This document shows, piece after piece, positions 37,997 to 46,182 of a stretch of DNA of 64,000 bases (position 1 is its first letter; each line of letters begins with the position of its first letter). The stretch comes from Flavobacterium pokkalii (GTDB taxonomy: Bacteria > Bacteroidota > Bacteroidia > Flavobacteriales > Flavobacteriaceae): positions 1-64,000 of the forward strand of contig NZ_NASZ01000008.1 in the NCBI RefSeq assembly GCF_014596575.1, read 5' to 3'. The notes under the pieces were generated by a model. That model had not been told where the DNA came from. It saw only the letters and a list, made by a program, of their open reading frames with translations, and ran no database searches. The translations under genes and the position numbers were made by a program.

Positions 37997-39934
37997 TTAT
38001 TTATTTTTTAAAAACTCCATAACTAATCGATTAAAAGCCTCCGGATTTTCCAGATTACTCACATGTCCTGCATTGGGTACAATTACTTGTTTGGCAGCAG
38101 GCACGCATTCTAACAACTTATTGCGATTATTTTTATCAACTTCTCCCGTTAAAACCATCACCGGAACCGTTATTTTTTGCTTCTTTAGCAAAGGAATCAC
38201 ATCATTCCCCAGTACTAAACGAGGTTCAACATGCAAAGGCTGCCATTGATCCCATTTGTAAATCATATCCCAAACAGCTCTTCTTATCTGCTCCAGATTA
38301 CTTCCTCCTTTTCGCATCAATGCATTTAACCATTCCCATTTTTGGTTCATCGTTCCTGCCTTTTCCATCTTTTCAATTTCAGCTCTTCTAACAAGCAGTT
38401 GTTCTTTTGTCCAAGGTTCAGATGGTCCGGGAACCGGAAAAACACCACCACTAGCCATGGTAACTGACAAAAGTCGGTCTTGATGTAAGGCGAGAAAATC
38501 TGTCGCTATAAAACCTCCCATAGAAAGTCCGACCAAATGCGCTTTTTTAATTTTTAGATAATCCATTACTTTCAAAAGGTCTTCTACATGAAGAAATTCA
38601 AGTCCTTCTTTTGGCATATCTGAATAACCATACCCCTTACAATCATATCGAATGACTCTGTACTTTTTGGCAAATTCAAAAAACTGAGGATCCCATTCGC
38701 TATGATCAAAAGAGTGGCCGTGGATAAAAATCAATGGTTCCCCTTTTCCTAATTCTTCATAATACAGTTTTGCATTTCCTACCTCAACAAAGCCTGTTTT
38801 TACTTTTAGGGGTAATGAAGCATTTTTATAAACGTCTCTGACCATAATAGGCAATACAGGACTATTATAAAAAGAAGAAAAGCCCCCTAAATTGGCTTTT
38901 ACCACATTTACATGAGTCAGAAAAAAACCATACGTATTCGTCGTTTTGTCAATCCAGGGATAAGCACCTGCCCAACTGGGACTGCTTATTAAAACTGCTT
39001 TTCCATTTGCTTCCAATTCTTCTCTCCATTCACCAAATCCGTATACTCCGTTATGTTTTTCAGCCCGTACTCTTTCTACATATTCGTGACTTGCAACTTT
39101 GGCACTCCCAATTTGGTCGGCCTGCATCTCTGCGACAGACGCAACACTTAAAATTTGTTTTCCTTTATAATTCCCGTCATGACTAATCATTTCTAAAAAA
39201 TGAGCGTAATCATAAAGTGTACTTTTCGCTCCTCCTCCCAACATGGGACTATGGCCTCCACTTTCATCCACAGGAACGAAATGAGTATTTTTCATTTCTA
39301 ATGGATTAGCTATATTTTCTAAAAAAATAGTTTCAAAATCTTTGCCCGTCGCTAATTCGGCCATTCTGCCTGCTACCTGCATTGCCAATCCTCCATAATG
39401 AAAAACACTTCCCGGCTCGGCATTAGCGGGTAAATTAACAATGTGTTTAACCGACTCTTCTAAAGTTTGGTAATTATCTGTAACTGAATCCTTAGGCTGG
39501 TAATCCGGAAAACCGGAAGTATGGGAAAAAAGCTGTCTTAAAGTTGCTTGCCCCTTAACATCCTTAAACTCCGGCAACCATTTATTCACCTTATCATCCC
39601 AGGAAAGATTTGTTTTTTCGACCACCGAAGCTATTGTTGCTGCAGCCAGCCATTTTCCGGCAGAGGCAATAAACACCTGAGTATCCCTATTATAATTCCC
39701 AAAATATTTTTCATAAACAACTTTGTCATTTTTAGAAACTAAAATAGACGCTCCATCATAATAACTGCTGTCCACCCAAGTTTGAATTTTCTTTTCAATA
39801 GGCGAAAAATCATAATCTCTGTGTTTTTTTTGTTGATGCCTTTGCCCGAATAAATTACTACAAGCTGATAACAAAAGAATCAATATTGCAGCTTCATAAA
39901 CTTTAACAAATACCTTATCTAACACTTTTATCAT
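37997..39934 (-). CDS. Fusion of a serine beta-lactamase-like hydrolase and an alpha/beta-hydrolase
   Basis: The 645-residue protein contains two hydrolases in one frame. Residues about 25-370 match the class C beta-lactamase/esterase family: IASAGKWLAAATIAS carries the SxxK motif, and YGGLAMQVAGR occupies the Tyr-motif position. Residues about 385-645 form an alpha/beta-hydrolase: FIHGHSFDHSEWD (oxyanion), LVGLSMGGF (nucleophile), LTGEVDKNN (Asp) and PNAGHVSNLENPE (His). An N-terminal hydrophobic stretch with LLLLSACS suggests export and possibly lipidation. Both halves keep their catalytic residues. It overlaps the lyase gene by 4 bp (ATGA). Deacylation of the glycan is inferred. Confidence 0.88.
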   Translation of the reverse strand: MIKVLDKVFVKVYEAAILILLLSACSNLFGQRHQQKKHRDYDFSPIEKKIQTWVDSSYYDGASILVSKNDKVVYEKYFGNYNRDTQVFIASAGKWLAAATIASVVEKTNLSWDDKVNKWLPEFKDVKGQATLRQLFSHTSGFPDYQPKDSVTDNYQTLEESVKHIVNLPANAEPGSVFHYGGLAMQVAGRMAELATGKDFETIFLENIANPLEMKNTHFVPVDESGGHSPMLGGGAKSTLYDYAHFLEMISHDGNYKGKQILSVASVAEMQADQIGSAKVASHEYVERVRAEKHNGVYGFGEWREELEANGKAVLISSPSWAGAYPWIDKTTNTYGFFLTHVNVVKANLGGFSSFYNSPVLPIMVRDVYKNASLPLKVKTGFVEVGNAKLYYEELGKGEPLIFIHGHSFDHSEWDPQFFEFAKKYRVIRYDCKGYGYSDMPKEGLEFLHVEDLLKVMDYLKIKKAHLVGLSMGGFIATDFLALHQDRLLSVTMASGGVFPVPGPSEPWTKEQLLVRRAEIEKMEKAGTMNQKWEWLNALMRKGGSNLEQIRRAVWDMIYKWDQWQPLHVEPRLVLGNDVIPLLKKQKITVPVMVLTGEVDKNNRNKLLECVPAAKQVIVPNAGHVSNLENPEAFNRLVMEFLKNK

Positions 39935-42720
39935 TTCATATCAATTTTAATTTTTTGATACGATAATGCAGGCAACTTAAAACTTTGCGTTTTCTCCTTT
40001 TTATTATAAATCCCTTCATATTTTGTTCCAGCTGCATCGGTTATAATTCCGTTCTTGATTTTTCCTTCTGCAACAATTGAAAGCGTTACAGCTACATCTG
40101 AACTAAAATACAATTCTCCGTTTTCATTTTTCAAAACCGCAGAAGCCACGTCATTGCCTAAATCCAACGAATATTTTCCATTTGAAATGTTTTTCCCATT
40201 ACCTAAAAAGAGTGTAAAATCAGCTGCTTTTTTACTGATTATTCCATAAGTTCCCGTAACTGAAAATAAATTAAAATTCATTTTTTCATTGGTAGTAGTA
40301 TTCGAAAAAATAAAATCTTCTCTTCCTGATTTATTAGTCACATGAATCCCTACAAACTCATTTTTTCCAAAATAATCCACCGATTGAATATTAGTTTCAT
40401 TATTCAAAGCAGGTTCATAAATGGCTACAAAAGGACGATTCCAAGCTTCACCGTTTTGTCTCACAACCAATGTTGGAATTGGACTTTTGTTAATATCATC
40501 CGGCAATAAACCATGAGATAAAGCGGTAGATTTCGGAGAAAGCACTGAGAAAACTTCTCTGTCTGATTGCCCTTGAAACCAAAGATTCATGTTTACGATT
40601 TTATCTTTTAAAGCTAGGTTAAATTTCCCTTTAAAATCCTGATTGGTTTCCATTGACATTTTATCCCACATATAATCGTAAGCCATTAAGTCCCCATCAC
40701 CAAAAGCTAATTTTGTGGTAGGTTTTAAATCTAATGGAATTCCATTTATTGCAGTCAATTCTAAATTTTGTCCCAGATTATGGAAAAAATATTCATTCTT
40801 TATGTTATTACCATCTTTCTGATTGGAGCGAAAAATATCAATATAATAACCCTCTTCTTCATTGTCTTTTACAATTCCCATAACTCTGCGCTGATCGCTA
40901 TAAGTTTCAGGCTCAAAGAAAGAAACATCAGAAAAAGTAATTCCCGGAACAATTCCTTTAGTAATACCGCTTTTAGGATAGGCAGCATTCAAACTAAAGG
41001 CATGATTGCTTTTCATTTCGGGATACTTAGATTTACCATTAACGATAACTGTATTATGAGCAGGAAATTGCGTATAATATTCGGCATATTCTATAGAAAA
41101 ATAGCTAGATCCATGTCCCATTTCGGGAGCTAACGGTAAACCTTTCCCATACAATTCCATCGCAATACCATTAGAATGCATATGATTTCCTAAGGATCCA
41201 ATTTGACTAATCATTAAAGCAGAATCTCCTTCACCCTGACGTTGTACCAACCAGCTGTTATGAGGCACATAAAATAAAGGAGTAGTAAAATCGGTTAATT
41301 TACCGGCTGCACTATTTTTATCAAATACTAAGTTTTTTTCTATAAAAAGATCCTGAATATTTTTCCCAATATATTTTCCTTCTCTTGTTTCGTCACTATA
41401 AATCGTTTGATACATTTTGGTAAAATATTCCTCATCGGCTTTCTTACCATATTTCTGCGCATTTTCGATACTATAAAGCAGAGGCTCTTTTCGCAATTTA
41501 TTGTAATGTCCATCCCCGAAAGAAACCATATATTTATTAGGATAAAGATATTGTACACTGGATTTTACCGCCTGCTTTAAAATTGGCATTTCTTTTAACA
41601 AATCGATATCAAAATTACGGTCGTAAAACTCGGCAAACGAAATAAAATCACTTAAAACATTCATGGAATAGCCTGGGCTTTCATTCCAAACTCCGGTAGT
41701 TTTATCGTAACCATAATCCATCAATTTATTCATTGACCATTGTCGAGTTGAGCTTTGATTCATAATTTGATCCAGATAATACTGCGCCCCTTTTCCGTTT
41801 TTATAAGCTGAATTGTTTTCTAAAACCAAAGCGATGTGCGAAATATGAGCCGCTTCTAACAAATTCCAGTTATTAAAACTTACTCCGTTTTTAATTTGTA
41901 AATCTGCCCATTTTTGCAAGGTAGCGTCATAAATTGTTATACTTTCCGGATTTTTAGCCCCAATAAAATCATGTAAAAAGTCGTAACATTGGGTAATTTC
42001 ATTTAATATATGATCCTGAATAACTTCAAATTGAATGTAACTAACTAAAGTTTGATGGTGTCCATGACTTAAATCAATAGGTTCATTCAAATAATAAACC
42101 CCTTTTAAATACGTATCCAGAACATTGTATGCTAAATTTGCATACTCTTCATCTCCAGAATACCAGTACATAAATGCGGCATCACGGGCAATAGTTAAAA
42201 TTTGTCTATTGATTGAATTTACAATTCCAGATGTAGCAACAATAGGTCCCCATTCCCATACATTTGTTGTACTATTTTGAAGATACAAACCTCTTGGATC
42301 ATCCATGTAGGGCTTAATATCTTCTAATTTTGGAGTTCTATAGCTTGAAGGTGTACCACGTCCGCCAATGAACTTTACTGTTGGAACCGGTGCTTCTCCT
42401 TCTGCATGATCGTATTTTCCTCCATTAATATATACCTGTGTTGATTTTGTCTTCCAATACATTTGTAATCTGGAAACTAACCAGGTTTTATCTCTTTTAT
42501 AATGCTCAAGATAAGGCGCAACATTATTTTTAGTTTTAGTAATTATTGCCGCTGCCCAATCTTCCTTTTGTACCAGCTCTTTTAGCTGATTCAATGACAT
42601 ATCTTTCCCAAAAACACGGGGATGTTGTGAGCCTATATTTTGAGGAACAGGCAAATTTTGAGATTCCGCATTACTTACAGAAAACAACAGAAAAAGAAAC
42701 GACAGAATTTTATTTCGCAT
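39931..42720 (-). CDS. Heparinase II/III-like putative polysaccharide lyase
   Basis: The 929-residue protein has a signal peptide (FLFLLFSVSNAESQ). The N-terminal half is alpha-helical (WLVSRLQMYWKT, AAFMYWYSGDEEYANLAYNVLDTYL, LSHGHHQTLVSYIQFEVIQD, NNWNLLEAAHISHIALVL). The C-terminal half is beta-rich with SLGNHMHSNGIAMELYGKGLPLAPEMG, FPAHNTVIVNG and DQRRVMGIVKD. The His/Asn/Tyr strings NHMHSNG and AEYYTQFPAHNT resemble heparinase II/III-type lyases; the CAZy family (perhaps PL33 or PL37) is not certain. It opens the eight-gene unit, after the terminator at 43082-43114, and is 4-bp overlapped by the fusion gene. Eliminative cleavage of a uronic-acid glycan is expected. Confidence 0.75.
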   Translation of the reverse strand: MRNKILSFLFLLFSVSNAESQNLPVPQNIGSQHPRVFGKDMSLNQLKELVQKEDWAAAIITKTKNNVAPYLEHYKRDKTWLVSRLQMYWKTKSTQVYINGGKYDHAEGEAPVPTVKFIGGRGTPSSYRTPKLEDIKPYMDDPRGLYLQNSTTNVWEWGPIVATSGIVNSINRQILTIARDAAFMYWYSGDEEYANLAYNVLDTYLKGVYYLNEPIDLSHGHHQTLVSYIQFEVIQDHILNEITQCYDFLHDFIGAKNPESITIYDATLQKWADLQIKNGVSFNNWNLLEAAHISHIALVLENNSAYKNGKGAQYYLDQIMNQSSTRQWSMNKLMDYGYDKTTGVWNESPGYSMNVLSDFISFAEFYDRNFDIDLLKEMPILKQAVKSSVQYLYPNKYMVSFGDGHYNKLRKEPLLYSIENAQKYGKKADEEYFTKMYQTIYSDETREGKYIGKNIQDLFIEKNLVFDKNSAAGKLTDFTTPLFYVPHNSWLVQRQGEGDSALMISQIGSLGNHMHSNGIAMELYGKGLPLAPEMGHGSSYFSIEYAEYYTQFPAHNTVIVNGKSKYPEMKSNHAFSLNAAYPKSGITKGIVPGITFSDVSFFEPETYSDQRRVMGIVKDNEEEGYYIDIFRSNQKDGNNIKNEYFFHNLGQNLELTAINGIPLDLKPTTKLAFGDGDLMAYDYMWDKMSMETNQDFKGKFNLALKDKIVNMNLWFQGQSDREVFSVLSPKSTALSHGLLPDDINKSPIPTLVVRQNGEAWNRPFVAIYEPALNNETNIQSVDYFGKNEFVGIHVTNKSGREDFIFSNTTTNEKMNFNLFSVTGTYGIISKKAADFTLFLGNGKNISNGKYSLDLGNDVASAVLKNENGELYFSSDVAVTLSIVAEGKIKNGIITDAAGTKYEGIYNKKEKTQSFKLPALSYQKIKIDMK

Positions 42721-43081
42721 AGTAATTATTTTATATTTAAGTAAGTTATAAAAATTTGATTAAAGGTTGCTGAAAACCACCCAGCAACCTTACTGCACAC
42801 TAATCAAACTAATTACAAACTAACCAAAATTTGTATTGTACACATTTTTTCTTCCGAATAAATTTAAACGTGGATTTTATTATTTTTTTGAAAACTCATT
42901 AATGATTTTAGAAAAACTTAAAAATCAGTTTCTAAACTTTTTCAATATTAGTAAGAATAGCGCTTTTTCAAGATAACTCATGGTGCATTTAGTATAAATT
43001 ATCAACCAAAATACGTTGAAACCCTTATAAAGATCGGGTTTTAAAGTACTATTATCCTTTTTTCACCATATTAGCTTTTAT
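42721..43081. other. Intergenic region with the probable promoter of the eight-gene unit
   Basis: No gene was seen. It follows the terminator of the susCDE-lyase unit and precedes the lyase gene at 42720, so a minus-strand promoter is expected here. No exact TAnnTTTG was found. A weak hairpin (AAACCC...GGGTTT) lies at about 43019-43042. Confidence 0.5.
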
Positions 43082-43114
43082 AAAAAAACCTCATTAGCTT
43101 AAATCCTAATGAGG
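43082..43114 (-). terminator. Terminator after the susCDE-lyase unit
   Basis: Perfect 9-bp stem CCTCATTAG/CTAATGAGG with an 8-nt loop and a run of seven T on the minus strand, 29 bp past the stop codon of the 423-residue lyase. Confidence 0.88.
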
Positions 43115-43143
43115 TCAATTTCTAACACTTCAATTAATCAATT

Positions 43144-44415
43144 CTATTCTAAAGTATACAATAAGGTTCCAAAACCTAAAGAATCAAATCCTCCACTATT
43201 AGGACCATAATCTCCTCCTCCACCTTCTGGTCGCACCACATTTTTAACAAGAGAAACATATTTAACATCTGTAGTTTCAGACAAACCTTTACGTTTCACA
43301 TAATGATTGTAAATTCCCGCCCATATTGGACGTATTTCACCTCTACCAGCATTACTAATCACAGTATGATTTACATTATCACAATTATTATAGGGCTCAA
43401 ATGGAACTGACTGAGTAATAAAATTATATTTTGCTTCATATTCAGCACCTTTAAGAATCCAATTATTATTATATCCGTATACATCATCACCCTGATTCCA
43501 GGTACTTTGAGCAATATCCGCTAAAAAACCGATACACAATAGTGCATGTCCTTGATCTCGTCCGGCTTCCTGAACCTGAGCCGTTCCATCTTTATGATCA
43601 TACCAAATTACTTTTAATAATTGACCATTACCTTGTCCTTCATTAAGATAAGTAATAGCAGTATTGTAAAGACTCGCATCATCAGTCAATACACCTATTG
43701 ACATTACATTTAAAATACTACATAAATCCCAATTGGCCCAATAATGTGAAATACAAGTACCATTGTGTCTTACCAAAAAGTCTTTACTTATAGGTAAAAA
43801 CAAATCGACAAGCCACTTTTTAAATTTATTAAAATCAGTAGCAGTCCAACCGCTATAAGTACGCATAATTTCGGCAGCATTAGCAAATTGATAGCCATAA
43901 ATGCCAGCTCCTAAAACAATATTAGAATTACCTGAAAGACTGGTACAAGTAGAAGCCCATGCATTCATAATTTGAATTGACTTATCAGCATAGGCATTAT
44001 CCCCGGTAATTTTCCAACGAATAGCGGTTTGATAGGCAGCTGCTGCATCATTCATAGCTCTGCTGTAATTGTCCGGACTTGGTTCCTCGGCTGAATTCCC
44101 TCCTCTAATCAACTTCACAACCGGATTTGGAGTATATGTTAATTGAGAGTGAGAATTGGCAATTAATTTGTTCCATCCTGATAACCAAGGTTCAGCACTA
44201 GCATTTACTTTTGCCTTCATTCGGTCAAAATCAGCTTGTGTATGTAATAATCCTGGGTGTGTGAAAGTTTTATTAGGATTAATTGGAATTGGAGTCACTA
44301 CTGGTGGAGTCACTACTGGTGGTTTTGTTTCTTCTGTTGATGAAGAATCGGCACTACTACAACTAATAGCAGTAATCAACAAAACAAACTTAAAAACTGT
44401 AGTTAAAGTTTTCAT
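43144..44415 (-). CDS. Alginate-lyase-like lipoprotein
   Basis: The 423-residue lipoprotein (LLITAISCSSADSSS, then a Pro/Thr-rich linker PPVVTPPVVTPIP) has an alpha/alpha-toroid lyase domain. Motifs are FTHPGLLHTQADFDRMKAKV, YGYQFANAAEIMRTY, CISHYWANWDLCSILNVMSIGVL, AGRDQGHALLCIGFLADIAQ and NAGRGEIRPIWAGIYNHYVKRKGL. The same motif series occurs in the 1373-residue protein of this locus. The anchor and tether suit display on the outer-membrane surface, where it could make oligosaccharides for the SusCD pair. Alginate/glucuronan-type lyase (possibly PL38) is inferred; substrate not proven. Confidence 0.85.
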   Translation of the reverse strand: MKTLTTVFKFVLLITAISCSSADSSSTEETKPPVVTPPVVTPIPINPNKTFTHPGLLHTQADFDRMKAKVNASAEPWLSGWNKLIANSHSQLTYTPNPVVKLIRGGNSAEEPSPDNYSRAMNDAAAAYQTAIRWKITGDNAYADKSIQIMNAWASTCTSLSGNSNIVLGAGIYGYQFANAAEIMRTYSGWTATDFNKFKKWLVDLFLPISKDFLVRHNGTCISHYWANWDLCSILNVMSIGVLTDDASLYNTAITYLNEGQGNGQLLKVIWYDHKDGTAQVQEAGRDQGHALLCIGFLADIAQSTWNQGDDVYGYNNNWILKGAEYEAKYNFITQSVPFEPYNNCDNVNHTVISNAGRGEIRPIWAGIYNHYVKRKGLSETTDVKYVSLVKNVVRPEGGGGDYGPNSGGFDSLGFGTLLYTLE

Positions 44416-44440
44416 AATAAAATAATTAAAATTAAAATAG

Positions 44441-44468
44441 GAAGATAGATCATAAATGACCTATCTTC
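44441..44468. other. Intercistronic hairpin between lyase and SusE-like genes
   Basis: GAAGATAG pairs with CTATCTTC; an inner TCAT/ATGA stem has a single A/C mismatch between them and an AA loop. There is no strong T run on the minus strand, so RNA processing or partial attenuation is more likely than full termination. Confidence 0.6.
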
Positions 44469-44499
44469 TTTATAAAATGTTTTAAACCTTACTTATAAA

Positions 44500-46068
44500 T
44501 TAATATTTCATATAAGTCATAAAAGCCTCTAATTCGGTAGTATTTTTAAAGGTTCTAATCCAGTCTACTTCATAACCTGTTTCATCACCTACAATATCAG
44601 CTATTTTAAACTGTCTTGTTGCTAGAGAAGTATTTGCTGCATAATCAGCAGACATGTCATAATAAATCACATTTTTAGCAGCATAATCCGTTTTATATTT
44701 ATTATTACCCACATTAGCACCTAAGGCAATATCTAATATTATATTACCCGAAACCGGTTTATAACTTCCAGTTGGTGTAAAAGCAATCTTCATTGCCAGA
44801 ATAGGGTAGTCAGGAGACTGTACCCAAGCTGCTTTTGAAACACCATTTAATGTACCATTAACAATATAAGCCAAATCTGCACGACGTTTACTGGCAGAAG
44901 TTCCTAATTGTGCCGGATTAAAAGTTACTTTCAACTTACCATCAGCAATCACATTGGTAGAACCTGAAGTAATTGCCAGCCAATCTCCTGTAGCAGCAGG
45001 ATCATTGAACTCAAAAATATATTTACCTGCAGGGATTGTTGCATCTACAAGATTTCCGTAAAATTCAATTTCTGCGATATTACAACTTCCATTAGGTGAA
45101 TAATAATAAATATAACGGAAATTTTGATTCGTGTTGATATTTACATTAGTATAAACACCAGTTGCTGGTTGTTGTGTAATTGTGTATAAGGTAACGGCAT
45201 CAATTAATGTAGGATCATTGGCACCACGGATCTCACCACCTATCATTCTTTGAGGATGAGAGGTACGAGGTACATATCGAACTGAAGTTAAAGAAGCCTG
45301 TTTACCAGATCCAACATCATAACCTACATAGCCTGATGAAGTTGGAGCATCAACAAAAGTATCAATATTTCCATCTACAGCAGCTGCAATTGTTGTTGCT
45401 GAATTATTTCCCCATGAGCCAGTATGGCCTATAAGTTTTCCTGTAAGCAAATCATCTCCTATTAATAAAAATATACTTTGAACTTCTTGTCCTCCAATAT
45501 TTAATAAAATATTACCTGATTCGGTATCCGGTACTGTAAATTGTATCTTGGTATCCGTTACAGAAGTAATTTCTGTTTCAACAGTACCAATAAAGATGTG
45601 TACATCATTTACATTGCTTCCAAAATTTTCACCTGTAATTGTAACAACATCTCCTGCTTTTACACGTTCCTTGTCAACTGAAGTAATTTTAGCTCCTGGA
45701 ATAAACTCGAATGAATCTTCAAACTCTTTTATATTTTTCCAAATTTTGACGCTTATTTTTCCAGTAGATGCGTTTGCCGGAACTATAACAATTATCTGAC
45801 CATCTGTAACGCTTACTATATCTGCCTGAATTGTAGCAACATCATTAAAATAGACTGTAACTGCTCCTTTTAACTCCCCAAAATTGGAACCGTTTATGGT
45901 AACCTGAGTACCTGGTCTTGCCGCCATTGGGCTGAAACTTTCAATGGTAAAATCCGGATATTCCTCAATTTTAAAATTTGGACCTTCTTCACATGATGTA
46001 AAAAAAGACAAGCTAAAAATCATCATAAAACTTATAATGATTGATTTGTATAATATATTTTTCTTCAT
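44500..46068 (-). CDS. Surface glycan-binding lipoprotein (SusE-position) with IPT/TIG, discoidin-like and lyase-shared module
   Basis: The 522-residue lipoprotein (SLSFFTSCEEGPNF) sits in the SusE/F position after SusD. Residues about 40-200 hold two IPT/TIG domains (IESFSPMAARPGTQVTINGSNFG; VKAGDVVTITGENFG). About 215-335 resembles a discoidin-type fold (AAVDGNIDTFVDA...YVGYDVG). The last part, about 345-522, is a beta-rich module (FEFNDPAATGDWLAITSGST...FKIADIVGDETGYEVDWIRTF), which clearly repeats the three modules of the secreted 1373-residue lyase. It probably binds the polysaccharide at the cell surface. A hairpin precedes and another follows the gene. Confidence 0.85.
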   Translation of the reverse strand: MKKNILYKSIIISFMMIFSLSFFTSCEEGPNFKIEEYPDFTIESFSPMAARPGTQVTINGSNFGELKGAVTVYFNDVATIQADIVSVTDGQIIVIVPANASTGKISVKIWKNIKEFEDSFEFIPGAKITSVDKERVKAGDVVTITGENFGSNVNDVHIFIGTVETEITSVTDTKIQFTVPDTESGNILLNIGGQEVQSIFLLIGDDLLTGKLIGHTGSWGNNSATTIAAAVDGNIDTFVDAPTSSGYVGYDVGSGKQASLTSVRYVPRTSHPQRMIGGEIRGANDPTLIDAVTLYTITQQPATGVYTNVNINTNQNFRYIYYYSPNGSCNIAEIEFYGNLVDATIPAGKYIFEFNDPAATGDWLAITSGSTNVIADGKLKVTFNPAQLGTSASKRRADLAYIVNGTLNGVSKAAWVQSPDYPILAMKIAFTPTGSYKPVSGNIILDIALGANVGNNKYKTDYAAKNVIYYDMSADYAANTSLATRQFKIADIVGDETGYEVDWIRTFKNTTELEAFMTYMKY

Positions 46069-46138
46069 AATTTATAGTTTTATTTTTTTCACCAATTAAT
46101 CTTTGTTTTATAGACAATGTAAACAAAGACCTTAAATA

Positions 46139-46166
46139 AACCATACAGATTTAAATCTGTATGGTT
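46139..46166. other. 28-bp perfect palindrome between susD and SusE-like genes
   Basis: Fourteen bases starting AACCATACAG are followed by their exact reverse complement. In RNA this gives a strong hairpin with no unpaired loop beyond the central TTTAAA. A weak T-rich tract (TTTATTTAAGG) follows on the minus strand. Likely roles are transcript stabilisation or partial termination that keeps susC-susD levels above the downstream genes. Confidence 0.7.
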
Positions 46167-46182
46167 GAATAAAAAAATATCT

